In this document: in pieces, positions 1 through 8,165 of the stretch
How the letters are laid out: each line of letters begins with the position of its first letter
Position numbering within the stretch: the stretch's first letter is position 1
Origin: Actinacidiphila yanglinensis
GTDB lineage: Bacteria > Actinomycetota > Actinomycetes > Streptomycetales > Streptomycetaceae
Reading direction: 5' to 3'
Length of the DNA: 64,000 nt
Assembly: GCF_900107965.1 (NCBI RefSeq)
Contig: NZ_FNVU01000011.1
Coordinates: forward strand, 62,001-126,000
Notes under the pieces: model-generated
The model's database searches: none
Seen by the model: the letters and a program-made list of their open reading frames with translations, nothing else
Told to the model about the DNA's origin: nothing
Made by a program: the position numbers and the translations under genes

Positions 1-1
1 A

Positions 2-2263
2 GGCGGCGAACCGCACGGCATCGGCGAGCCGGTGCCCTCCACCGACGCGCTGCCCAAGGCCCAGGGCACCTACCCGTACGCGGCCGACCTGTGGGCCGAG
101 GGCCTGCTGTGGGCGGCGGTGCTGCGCTCGCCGTACCCGCACGCGCGGATCGTCCGGATCGACACCTCCGACGCGGTGGCCATGCCCGGCGTGCGGGCGG
201 TCGTCACCCACGAGGACGTGCCCGGCGACGCCATGCACGGCCGCAAGGTCGCCGACCGGCCGGTCTTCGCCCACGACGTCGTCCGGCACCACGGCGAGCC
301 GATCGCCGCGGTCGCCGCCGACCACCCCGACACCGCGCGGCTGGCCGCGGCCGCGATCCTCGTCGAGTACGAGGTGCGGGAACCGGTCACCGACCCGGAG
401 AAGGCGTTCGCGGCGGAGCCGCTGCATCCCGACGGCAACCTGATCCGGCACATCCCGCTCCAGTTCGGCGACCCGGAGGCGGTCGGCGAGGTCGTGGTCG
501 AGGGCCTGTACCGGGTCGGCCGCCAGGACCCCGCGCCGATCGGCGCCGAGGCGGGTCTGGCCGTCCCCCGGCCCGACGGCGGCGTGGAACTGTACGTCGC
601 CTCCACCGACCCGCACGCCGACCGCGACATCGCCGCCGCCTGCTTCGGCCTCGAAGCCGACCGGGTCAAGGTCGTCGTCACCGGCGTGCCCGGCGCGATG
701 GGCGACCGCGAGGACTCCGGCATCCAGCTCCCGCTGGGCCTGCTCGCGCTGCGCACCGGCTGCCCGGTGAAGTTCGTGGCCACCCGCGAGGAGTCCTTCC
801 TCGGCCACGCCCACCGCCACCCCACGCTGCTGCGCTACCGCCACCACGCCGACGCCGACGGCCGCCTGGTCAAGGTCGAGGCGCAGGTCCTGCTCGACGC
901 GGGCGCCTACGCCGACGCGTCCTCGGACGCGCTCGCCGCCGCGGTCGCCTTCGCCGCCGGGCCCTACGTGGTGCCGCACGTCTTCGTCGAGGGCTGGGTG
1001 GTGCGCACCAACAACCCGCCCTCCGGGCACGTCCGCGGCGAGGGCGCGGTGCAGGTCTGCGCGGCCTACGAGGGCCAGATGGACAAGCTGGCCGCGAAAC
1101 TCGGCCTGGACCCGGCCGAGATCCGGATGCGGAACGTCCTGGCCACCGGCGACCTGCTGCCCACCGGCCAGACCGTCACCTGCCCGGCGCCGGTCGGCGA
1201 GCTCCTCAAGGCCGTGCGCGACGCGGACCTGCCGCCGCTGCCCGACGGCGACGACGAGTCCCAGTGGCTGCTGCCCGGCGGCGTCTCCGGCGCGGGCGAG
1301 CCCGGCGCGGTGCGCCGCGGGGTGGGCTACGCGCTCGGCATGGTGCACCTGCTCGGTGCCGAGGGCGCCGACGAGGTGTCCACCGCGACCGTGCGCATCC
1401 ACGACGGGCGGGCCACCGTGATCTGCGCGGCCGTCGAGACCGGCCAGGGCTTCACCACGCTCGCCCGGCAGATCGTGCAGGAGGTGCTGGGGGTCGACGA
1501 CGTGCGGGTGCTGCCGTCCGACACCGACCAGCCGCCGGCCGGGCCCGCCGCGCGCGGGCGGCACACCTGGGTGTCGGGCGGGGCGGTGGAGCGCGCCGCG
1601 AAGATGGTCCGCACCCAGCTCCTCCAGCCGCTGGCCGCGAAGTTCGGCATGTCCGTGGAACTGCTGACCATCGCCGACGGCAAGATCACCTCCTACGACG
1701 GGGTGCTGTCCACGACCGTCGCGGAGACCCTCGACGGGAAGGAGCTGTGGGCCACCGCGCAGTGCCGCCCGCACCCCACCGACCGGCTCGACGACACCGG
1801 TCAGGGCGACGCGTTCGTCGGTCTCACCTTCTGCGCGGTGCGGGCGGTGGTCGACGTCGACATCGAGCTCGGCGCGGTCCGCGTGGTCGAGCTGGCCGTC
1901 GCGCAGGACGTGGGGCGGGTGCTGAATCCGCGGCAGCTCGCCGCACGGATCGAGGCCGGCGTCACCCAGGGGCTCGGGCTCGCCCTCATGGAGGATCTGC
2001 GGGCGCCCCGCGGCATCGTCAAACGCCCCAACCTCACGGGGTATCCGCTGCCGACCGCGCTCGACGCGCCCGACGTGCGCATCGTCAAGCTCGTCGAGGA
2101 ACGTGATGTGGTCGCGCCGTTCGGTGCGAAGGCGGTTTCCGCGGTGCCTGTCGTGACGTCTCCGGCCGCGATCGCCGCGGCTGTTCGCGCGGCGACGGGG
2201 CGGCCCGTCAACCGTCTTCCGATCCGTCCCCAGGCCGCCGTCGTCAAACCCCCCACCCCGTAA
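2..2263 (+). CDS. xanthine dehydrogenase/aldehyde oxidase-like molybdopterin subunit (5' partial)
   Basis: The frame is already open at base 2 and residues before the first possible start (GTG at 32) still fit the family, so the gene begins outside the window; 753 residues are visible. It is the large molybdopterin-binding subunit of the xanthine dehydrogenase/aldehyde oxidase family: an a/b hammerhead domain (motif RSPYPHARI) followed by the cofactor domain with VRGEGAVQ and ETGQGFTTLARQIVQ. Such subunits oxidise purines or aldehydes together with FAD and 2Fe-2S partners, which would lie upstream. Two family motifs are altered: the FGGKE loop reads MGDREDSG, and the C-terminal motif that normally carries the catalytic Glu (KAVGEP type) reads KAVSAVP. 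The family is clear; substrate and even activity are uncertain. Confidence 0.9.
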   Translation, partial: GGEPHGIGEPVPSTDALPKAQGTYPYAADLWAEGLLWAAVLRSPYPHARIVRIDTSDAVAMPGVRAVVTHEDVPGDAMHGRKVADRPVFAHDVVRHHGEPIAAVAADHPDTARLAAAAILVEYEVREPVTDPEKAFAAEPLHPDGNLIRHIPLQFGDPEAVGEVVVEGLYRVGRQDPAPIGAEAGLAVPRPDGGVELYVASTDPHADRDIAAACFGLEADRVKVVVTGVPGAMGDREDSGIQLPLGLLALRTGCPVKFVATREESFLGHAHRHPTLLRYRHHADADGRLVKVEAQVLLDAGAYADASSDALAAAVAFAAGPYVVPHVFVEGWVVRTNNPPSGHVRGEGAVQVCAAYEGQMDKLAAKLGLDPAEIRMRNVLATGDLLPTGQTVTCPAPVGELLKAVRDADLPPLPDGDDESQWLLPGGVSGAGEPGAVRRGVGYALGMVHLLGAEGADEVSTATVRIHDGRATVICAAVETGQGFTTLARQIVQEVLGVDDVRVLPSDTDQPPAGPAARGRHTWVSGGAVERAAKMVRTQLLQPLAAKFGMSVELLTIADGKITSYDGVLSTTVAETLDGKELWATAQCRPHPTDRLDDTGQGDAFVGLTFCAVRAVVDVDIELGAVRVVELAVAQDVGRVLNPRQLAARIEAGVTQGLGLALMEDLRAPRGIVKRPNLTGYPLPTALDAPDVRIVKLVEERDVVAPFGAKAVSAVPVVTSPAAIAAAVRAATGRPVNRLPIRPQAAVVKPPTP

Positions 2264-2310
2264 GCCCCCCGGGGCGCCCCGCCGTTGCCCCCACGGCCCG
2301 TCCCCACCCG

Positions 2311-2429
2311 CGCCCCTTGGGTTGGTGACGCTCTTTTCGCGGAAGAAGCCGCACATACCAGGGGCGCGGGGAACTGCGCGGCAAGCCACCGCGGACCGCA
2401 AGGTCCCCCACGCGCAGGACGGGGCACCC
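2311..2429. repeat. compound 3'-end repeat, copy A
   Basis: This lies between two convergent genes. The right half is well kept: the TTTTCGCGGAAG linker, CAGGGGCGCGGGGAACTGCG from 2359, CGGACCGCAAGGTCC at 2392-2406 and CAGGACGGGGCACCC at 2415-2429. Of the matching left arm only GCGCCCCTTGGG (2311-2322) remains. A partial copy of the linker (GGAAGAAGCCGCACCGCAAG) follows before 2487. It is one of seven copies in the window. Confidence 0.8.
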
Positions 2430-2486
2430 CCGGGGCCGCGGAAGAAGCCGCACCGCAAGATCCGGGGACCTACGGGGGCGGGTACT

Positions 2487-3218
2487 TCAGGCGGTCAGCC
2501 CTTCCGCTACCGCGCGGAGCGCATCGGTTGCCTGCTGCTGCAACCCCCCTCCGAAGGTGACCCGGGTCGCTCCGAAGACCCCGAGTTCGCGGGGTGCGGG
2601 CCCACCCGCCTTGCACAGCGCGTTCACCGGAATCCCCACCCCCTCCGCGATCGCGGCCAGTTGGGCCGGCGGCGCGAGAATCGGGTAGAGGACATCCGCT
2701 CCCGCGCGGGCGTAGAGCAGGCCGCGGGCCACCGCCGCCGCGGGCGTCCGCTCCGTACCGTGCAGGTAGACGTCGACCCGCGCGTTGATGACGAGCGCGT
2801 CACCCGCCGCACTCCGCACCTCCGCGAGGAACTCCGCCTGGGCGGCCGGGTCCCGGAGCGCACCCGTCGCGGGATCGGAGTCCTCCAGGTTGCAGCCGAC
2901 GGCCCCCGCGTCGAGCAGCCGCTCCACCAGTTCCTTGGCGGGCAGCCCGTACCCGGCCTCGACGTCCGCGCTGACGGGCACCTCCACCGCCCGGGTGATC
3001 CGGCGGATCGCGGCGAACATCTCGGCCGGGGGAGTGCCGTGCCCGTCGGAGTAGCCGAGCGACGCCGAGACCCCCGCGCTCGGCGTCGCGAGGGCGGGGA
3101 AGCCCGCGTCCGCGAACACCCGCGCGCTGGCGGCGTCCCACGGACCGGGCAGCACCAGGGGATCGTCGGCCGCGCGGCCGTGGTGCAGGGCGAGCAGCGC
3201 GCTCGCGGTGCCGCTCAT
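2487..3218 (-). CDS. isocitrate lyase/PEP mutase family protein
   Basis: 243 residues. The N-terminus LVLPGPWDAASARVFADAGF, the DVEAGYG motif and the EDSDP segment are those of the isocitrate lyase/phosphoenolpyruvate phosphomutase superfamily, a TIM barrel that makes or breaks C-C or P-C bonds next to a carboxylate with Mg2+. The catalytic Cys of isocitrate lyase (KKCGH) is absent, so it belongs to the short PEPM-like group, for which oxaloacetate or methylisocitrate-type chemistry is possible; the substrate cannot be told. The ATG at 3218 is chosen because it overlaps the TGA of the upstream gene (ATGA), which implies coupled translation; a longer reading to 3266 would run into that gene. 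It probably works with the AhpD-like protein. Confidence 0.88.
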   Translation of the reverse strand: MSGTASALLALHHGRAADDPLVLPGPWDAASARVFADAGFPALATPSAGVSASLGYSDGHGTPPAEMFAAIRRITRAVEVPVSADVEAGYGLPAKELVERLLDAGAVGCNLEDSDPATGALRDPAAQAEFLAEVRSAAGDALVINARVDVYLHGTERTPAAAVARGLLYARAGADVLYPILAPPAQLAAIAEGVGIPVNALCKAGGPAPRELGVFGATRVTFGGGLQQQATDALRAVAEGLTA

Positions 3219-3661
3219 GCCCGTGCCCCGGGCGGGGTGCGGAAGGCCACGTTGAAACGGTTCCACGCGTTGATCGCCACGATCGCACCGACCAGGTGGC
3301 TCAGTTCGGCCTCGTCGAAGTGCTCGGCGGCCCGGGCGTAGACCTCGTCCGGCACGAACCCGTCGGTGAGCAGGGTCACCGCCTCGGTCAGGGCGAGTGC
3401 GGCCCGCTCCTTCTCGGAGTAGAGGTCGCCGGCCTCCTCCCAGGCCGCGAGCAGGTCGATCCGCTCGTCGCTCTCGCCCGCCTTGCGGGCGTCCTTCACG
3501 TGCATGTCCAGGCAGAACGCGCAGTGGTTGATCTGGGAGGCCCTGATCTTGACCAGTTCCCCGACCACCGGGTCCAGCCCCTTCGCCGGGGCCTGACTGA
3601 ACGCCAGCATCGTCCTGAAGACATCCGGCGCGTGCTGCGCGTACCTCGCTCGTCGTGTCAT
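3215..3661 (-). CDS. carboxymuconolactone decarboxylase/AhpD-like protein
   Basis: 148 residues, all-helical CMD domain. The motif HCAFCLDMH is the CxxC-x3-H peroxidase/redox motif of AhpD-like proteins, so a disulfide-linked peroxidase or reductase role is more likely than ring decarboxylation. The C-terminal AINAWNRFNVAFR is typical of the YciW/AhpD subgroup. The ATG at 3661 is favoured over upstream codons because a -10-like TAGCGT (3669-3674, minus strand) ends seven bases before it, suggesting a leaderless transcript; residues before it look non-coding. It is the first gene of a two-gene operon and its stop overlaps the start of the PEPM-like gene. Confidence 0.88.
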   Translation of the reverse strand: MTRRARYAQHAPDVFRTMLAFSQAPAKGLDPVVGELVKIRASQINHCAFCLDMHVKDARKAGESDERIDLLAAWEEAGDLYSEKERAALALTEAVTLLTDGFVPDEVYARAAEHFDEAELSHLVGAIVAINAWNRFNVAFRTPPGARA

Positions 3662-3668
3662 ACCCCTG

Positions 3669-3674
3669 ACGCTA
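3669..3674 (-). promoter_or_regulatory. -10 hexamer of a likely leaderless promoter (AhpD-like gene)
   Basis: TAGCGT on the minus strand, then seven bases, then the ATG. This is the TANNNT spacing of actinobacterial leaderless mRNAs. An AGGGGT just before the ATG could instead act as a weak ribosome binding site. Confidence 0.45.
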
Positions 3675-3874
3675 CGGCCCGCGCGGCCCGCTGACATGGG
3701 CCACTGGCGCACGTGATCTCGGGGCCAATCCGCTGCGGGAACCGGCGGCTCCGGAGCCCGCGTCTTTGCGGACACGCCCCGGGGCGGTTGTTAGAGTGCC
3801 CGGGTTCGGGCGCGCCCGGGCGCTTGGACGGTATGGGCGGGATGTGCGCGAAAAGCGCGGAATGGGGGACGGGC

Positions 3875-5026
3875 GTGGGCCTGTTCGACGCGATCCGGGG
3901 CGAGTTCATCGACATCGTGGAGTGGACCGACGACAGTCGGGACACCCTCGTGTGGCGTTTCCCGCGGCACGACAACGAGATCAAGATGGGCGCCCGGCTC
4001 GTCGTCCGCGAGTCCCAGACGGCGGTGTTCGTCAACGAGGGGCAGATCGCGGACGTCTACACCCCGGGCACGTACACCCTCCAGACGCAGAACATGCCGG
4101 TGCTGTCCACCCTGAAGGGCTGGAAGTACGGGTTCGACTCGCCGTTCAAGGCCGAGGTCTACTTCGTCACGACCCGCCAGTTCACCGACATGAAGTGGGG
4201 CACGGCGAACCCGGTGATCGTGCGGGACGCCGAGTTCGGGATGGTCCGGCTGCGCGCGTTCGGCTCGTTCGCCGCGAAGGTGGTGGACCCGGCCGCGCTG
4301 CTGCGCGAACTGGCCGGCACCGACCCGCAGTTCCGCACCGAGGAAGTGCAGGAGTACCTGCGGCAGCTGATCGTCGGGCGGCTGTCCAACGCGCTGGCCA
4401 CCTCGGGCGTGCCGATGCTGGACCTGGCCACGCAGCAGGACGCGATCGGTGCCCGGCTGGCCGTGGTGCTCAGCGAGGAACTCGCCGCGGTCGGCATCTC
4501 CGTGCCGAAGTTCGTGATCGAGAACATCTCGCTGCCCCCGGAGGTCGAGCAGGCCATCGACACCCGCTCGCGGATGGGCATCGCGGGCAACCTCGACCGG
4601 TTCACGCAGTTCCAGGCGGCGAACGCGATCGGGGACGCGGCCCGCAACCCGGGCGGCGCGGGCGAGGGGGTGGGCCTGGGCATCGGCATGGCGATGGGCC
4701 AGCGGATCGCCGCGGGGCTGACCCCGCAGGGCGCCCCGGCTGCCGCGCCCGCCACCCCGGCGCCGGCCGCCGCAGCCGCTCCGGCCCCCGCCGCGGCCGT
4801 CCCGCCGCCGCTGCCCCGGCCCGCGCAGTGGTTCGTCGGGATCGGCGGCGCCCAGCAGGGCCCGTACGACAGCACGGCGCTGTCCGGCCTGGTCGCCGCG
4901 GGCAGCCTCACCCGCGAGACGCTGGTCTGGAAGGACGGCATGGCCGGCTGGCTGCCGGCCGCCCAGGTCCCGGAGGTCGGCGGGCTGTTCGGCGCCGTTC
5001 CGCCGCCGCTGCCGCCGCAGGCGTGA
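3875..5026 (+). CDS. SPFH domain protein with C-terminal GYF_2 domain
   Basis: 383 residues. Residues 1 to about 270 form an SPFH/band-7-like domain of the 'virion core protein' type (N-terminus VGLFDAIRGEFIDIVEW, GQIADVYTPGTYTL, LPPEVEQAIDTRSRMG). An Ala/Pro-rich linker follows, then a GYF_2 module (QWFVGIGGAQQGPY ... WKDGMAGW), which in other proteins binds proline-rich peptides. SPFH proteins scaffold membrane microdomains; no transmembrane segment is visible, so membrane association would be peripheral. The GTG at 3875 follows GGGGGAC and gives the family N-terminus; the in-frame ATG at 3842 adds residues that do not match. The gene is 124 bases upstream of the zinc-ribbon membrane protein, a pairing I recall as common in Streptomyces. 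Confidence 0.87.
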   Translation: MGLFDAIRGEFIDIVEWTDDSRDTLVWRFPRHDNEIKMGARLVVRESQTAVFVNEGQIADVYTPGTYTLQTQNMPVLSTLKGWKYGFDSPFKAEVYFVTTRQFTDMKWGTANPVIVRDAEFGMVRLRAFGSFAAKVVDPAALLRELAGTDPQFRTEEVQEYLRQLIVGRLSNALATSGVPMLDLATQQDAIGARLAVVLSEELAAVGISVPKFVIENISLPPEVEQAIDTRSRMGIAGNLDRFTQFQAANAIGDAARNPGGAGEGVGLGIGMAMGQRIAAGLTPQGAPAAAPATPAPAAAAAPAPAAAVPPPLPRPAQWFVGIGGAQQGPYDSTALSGLVAAGSLTRETLVWKDGMAGWLPAAQVPEVGGLFGAVPPPLPPQA

Positions 5027-5150
5027 GCACCCGGGCACCGGGCAGGGCGGCGGTACGCACGCCGCGACGTGCGTCGGCACGCACGCCGGCACACCGGGCA
5101 CGCGCGGGGCGCGGGCCCGGACGGACGACGAGGGTGGGGAGAGCACAGCC

Positions 5151-6290
5151 ATGAGCACGGAAGAGCGCGGCCCGGAGGACGTCCCGGCCGCCGGTCCCGC
5201 GGGGTCGGGCGCGGGCGGCCAGTCGTACCCCTGCGAGGCGTGCGGCGCCACCGTGGAGTTCGCGCCGGGCGCCGGCGCGCTGAAGTGCCCGTACTGCGGC
5301 CACGAGCGGCAGGTCACCGCGGTGCCGCGGCAGGTGCGGGAGCACCCCATCGAGGAGCTGGCGGCGCTGCCGGCCAAGCCGCGGGCGACGGCGCTGGGCG
5401 CGGCGCTCGCCTTCCTCTGCCCCGGCTGCGGTGCCCGCACGGAGACCGACGACCTGTCGGCGCGCTGCCAGTTCTGCGCGACCCCCCTGGTCGCCGACCC
5501 GGAGCTGACCGAGCGGGTGGTGCCCGAGGCGGTCGTCCCGTTCGGCCTGGACCGCGGCGCCGCCCGGGACCGCCTCAACACGTGGACGTCCTCGCGGTGG
5601 TTCGCGCCGGGCAGCCTGAAGAAGGTGACCGAGGCGGAGACGTTCAAGGGCAGTTACCTGCCGCACTGGACCTTCGACGCGGCGACCACCTCCCATTACG
5701 AGGGCCAGCGCGGCATCCACTACTACACCACCGAGACCTACACCACGACGGAGAACGGCGAGCAGGTCACCCGGACCCGGCAGGTGCGGCACACCCGCTG
5801 GCACCACGCCTCCGGCACCGTCGCGCGGGGCTTCGACGACCTCCTGGTGGCCGCCACCGGCCATGTCGCGACCGAGCAGCTGGACAAGCTCACCCCCTGG
5901 CCGCTGGCGGAGGCCCGCCCCTACCAGCCGGAGTACCTGGCCGGCTTCCAGACGGTCCGCTACGACGTCGAGCCCGAGCAGGGCCTGGAGACGGCCAAGC
6001 AGCGGATGGCGCCGGTGATCGAGGCGGACTGCCGCGCCGACATCGGCGGTGACGAGCAGCGGGTCTCCTCGGTGGACACGCGCTACGACGACGTGACCTT
6101 CAAGCTGATGCTGCTGCCGGTGTGGTTCCTGACGTACCTGCACGCGGGCCGCAGCTGGCAGGTCATGGTGAACGCCCGCACCGGCGAGGTGATCGGTGAA
6201 CGCCCGTACAGCGCCGCGAAGATCACGGCGGCGATCGCCGCCCTGGTCGCGGTGATCGCGGTGATCGTCGCCGTGGTGGCGCTCAGGTGA
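5151..6290 (+). CDS. TFIIB-type zinc-ribbon membrane protein
   Basis: 379 residues. Two zinc ribbons near the N-terminus: CEACGATVEF ... CPYCGHE (about residues 25-50) and CPGCGARTETDD ... CQFC (about 89-112). A soluble middle part contains a Tyr/Thr-rich stretch (YYTTETYTTTENGEQ), and one hydrophobic helix ends the protein (ITAAIAALVAVIAVIVAVVA), so it is a tail-anchored protein with the body in the cytoplasm. Databases often mislabel this family as a primosomal helicase; there is no helicase motif here. It follows the SPFH/GYF gene on the same strand and probably acts with it. The molecular role is not known to me. Confidence 0.85.
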   Translation: MSTEERGPEDVPAAGPAGSGAGGQSYPCEACGATVEFAPGAGALKCPYCGHERQVTAVPRQVREHPIEELAALPAKPRATALGAALAFLCPGCGARTETDDLSARCQFCATPLVADPELTERVVPEAVVPFGLDRGAARDRLNTWTSSRWFAPGSLKKVTEAETFKGSYLPHWTFDAATTSHYEGQRGIHYYTTETYTTTENGEQVTRTRQVRHTRWHHASGTVARGFDDLLVAATGHVATEQLDKLTPWPLAEARPYQPEYLAGFQTVRYDVEPEQGLETAKQRMAPVIEADCRADIGGDEQRVSSVDTRYDDVTFKLMLLPVWFLTYLHAGRSWQVMVNARTGEVIGERPYSAAKITAAIAALVAVIAVIVAVVALR

Positions 6291-6317
6291 GCCGCCGCCG
6301 CCGACGGCGGGACGGGG

Positions 6318-6391
6318 TGGAGGCCGCGACCGGATTCGAACCGGTGTAGCTCGCTTTGCAGACGAGTCCCTGACCACTCGGGCACGCGGCC
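6318..6391 (-). tRNA. tRNA-Cys (anticodon GCA)
   Basis: Read on the minus strand it folds into a full cloverleaf: acceptor GGCCGCG pairs with CGCGGCC, the anticodon stem-loop is CTCGT-CTGCAAA-GCGAG with anticodon GCA, and the T arm is CCGGTTCGAATCCGG. The 3' CCA is encoded (6318-6320). Length 74 nt, usual for tRNA-Cys. Confidence 0.96.
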
Positions 6392-6578
6392 GTGCTGGTT
6401 TCCTGCTGTGCTGGTGTGCTGCGTCCACAATCGCGGGCCGCACGGCCGCGGGTCAACGCCCCGGCCCGTGCCGCAACAGGACTGCCATACGCCGTTCATG
6501 GACCGGCCCGGCCGCCTCGGGCCGGGGGCGGAGCCGATTTCGGACGACGGGTAGGGGCGCACCATGCTCGGTGCCCCT

Positions 6579-6584
6579 TACCCT
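6579..6584 (+). promoter_or_regulatory. -10 hexamer of a likely leaderless promoter (MFS gene)
   Basis: TACCCT followed by six bases (GGCCGG) and the ATG at 6591. No ribosome binding site is present, which fits a transcript starting at the ATG. Confidence 0.5.
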
Positions 6585-6590
6585 GGCCGG

Positions 6591-8165
6591 ATGGCATCGA
6601 CGGGACCGACCACGCGAAGTGGCGGCGGCGACGGCCGGCTCGCCGCGGCCGGGACGTCGGCCGCCCTGACCAGGACGGCCACGACGGACAGGGGAGCCAA
6701 GGAGGCCGAGGGAGCCGAGGCGGCCGACGGCGGCGTGCTGTCGCGCCGTTACCGCGCGCTGACCCTCGGCATCGTCTCGGTGGTGCTGCTGATCGCCTTC
6801 GAGGCGACCGCGGTGAGCACCGCGATGCCGGTCGCCGCCCGGGAGTTGCATGGGCTGGGGCTCTACGCGTTCGCGTTCTCCGGGTACTTCACCACCTCGC
6901 TGCTCGCGATGGTGGTGAGCGGGCAGTGGTGCGACCGCAGCGGGCCGACGGCCCCACTGGCCACCGGGATCGCCGGGTTCGCCGCCGGTCTGGTGGTCAG
7001 CGGGACCGCCGCGTCGATGGGCGTGTTCGTCCTGGGCCGCGCGGTGCAGGGCCTCGGCGGCGGCCTGGTGATCGTGGCGCTGTACGTGGTGGTGGGCCGG
7101 GCCTACCCGGAGCGGCTGCGGCCCGCGGTGATGGCCGCGTTCTCCGCGTCCTGGGTGGTGCCCTCGATCGTCGGGCCGCTGGTGTCCGGGACGGTCACCC
7201 AGCAACTCGGCTGGCGCTGGGTGTTCCTGGCGATCCCGGTGCTGGTGGTGCTGCCGCTGGCGGTCATGCTCCCCGCGCTGCGCCGGGCCACCCGGGGCGC
7301 GCGGGAGGAGCGGCGCCGGTCCGGGCCCGGGCGCCGGCTCGACGCCGGCCGGATCTGCTGGGCGGCGGCGCTGTCCGGCGGGGCGGCGCTGCTCCAGTAC
7401 GCGGGTCAGGACCTGCGCCCGTGGTCCGCGCTGCCGGCCGCGGCCGGCGCCGGGCTGCTGGTGCCGGCGGCGCTGCGGCTGCTGCCGCACGGGACGTTCC
7501 GCGCCGCGCGGGGCCTGCCCACGGTGGTCCTGATGCGCGGCATAGCGGCCGGCTCGTTCATGGCCGCGGAGAGCTTCGTGCCGCTGATGCTGGTCACCCA
7601 GCGGGGGCTGTCCCCGACGCTGGCCGGGCTGTCGCTGGCCGGTGGCGGCCTGACCTGGGCGCTGGGCTCCTCCGTCCAGGCCCGGCCGCGGCTGGAGCCG
7701 GTCCGCGAACGGCTGGTGCAGGTCGGCATGGTGCTGACCGCCGGCGCGATCGGCTCGGTGCCGCTGGCCCTGCTGCACGCGGTGCCGCCGTGGATCGTGG
7801 CGGTGGCGTGGTGTGCGGGCGGCCTCGGCATGGGGCTGGCCATCTCGGTGCTGAGCGTGCTGATGCTGCGGCTGTCCCCGCCGGCCGAGGCCGGCGCCAA
7901 CTCCGCCGCCCTCCAGGTCTCCGACTCGCTGTCCAACGTGCTGGTGGTCGGCGCCGCCGGCACCGTCTTCACCGCGCTCGGCGGTGGTTCGGTGGGCGCC
8001 GCCGGCGGGGCCGCCGCCAGCGCCGCGGCCGGCCATCCGGCGGCGTTCGCGGCGGTGTTCCTGCCCGCGGCGGCCCTCGCGCTGTCCGGCGTGGCGGTCG
8101 CGGCCCGGCTGCGCGCCGGGCGGGCGCCCGCCCGCGGTCAGGAGACGGCCACCTCGAGCGTGTAG
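6591..8165 (+). CDS. MFS transporter (drug exporter type)
   Basis: 524 residues. After a hydrophilic, Ala/Gly/Thr-rich N-terminal tail of about 55 residues come about 14 hydrophobic segments, starting with ALTLGIVSVVLLIAFEATAVSTAMP. GQWCDRSGPTAPL is the loop 2-3 motif A of the major facilitator superfamily, and the length suits a 14-helix proton-driven exporter. The substrate cannot be read from the sequence. The ATG at 6591 is preferred over 6564 because of the leaderless-type TACCCT six bases upstream. The 3' end overlaps the convergent lipoprotein gene by 28 bp. Confidence 0.88.
   Translation: MASTGPTTRSGGGDGRLAAAGTSAALTRTATTDRGAKEAEGAEAADGGVLSRRYRALTLGIVSVVLLIAFEATAVSTAMPVAARELHGLGLYAFAFSGYFTTSLLAMVVSGQWCDRSGPTAPLATGIAGFAAGLVVSGTAASMGVFVLGRAVQGLGGGLVIVALYVVVGRAYPERLRPAVMAAFSASWVVPSIVGPLVSGTVTQQLGWRWVFLAIPVLVVLPLAVMLPALRRATRGAREERRRSGPGRRLDAGRICWAAALSGGAALLQYAGQDLRPWSALPAAAGAGLLVPAALRLLPHGTFRAARGLPTVVLMRGIAAGSFMAAESFVPLMLVTQRGLSPTLAGLSLAGGGLTWALGSSVQARPRLEPVRERLVQVGMVLTAGAIGSVPLALLHAVPPWIVAVAWCAGGLGMGLAISVLSVLMLRLSPPAEAGANSAALQVSDSLSNVLVVGAAGTVFTALGGGSVGAAGGAAASAAAGHPAAFAAVFLPAAALALSGVAVAARLRAGRAPARGQETATSSV

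Noticed and set aside
2285..2560. Short open frames within repeat copies (also at 12289-12541, 21312-21608, 47558-47825, 51351-51829)
   Set aside because: The similar peptides arise because the DNA repeat itself is copied; frames differ between copies and there is no ribosome site or codon bias.
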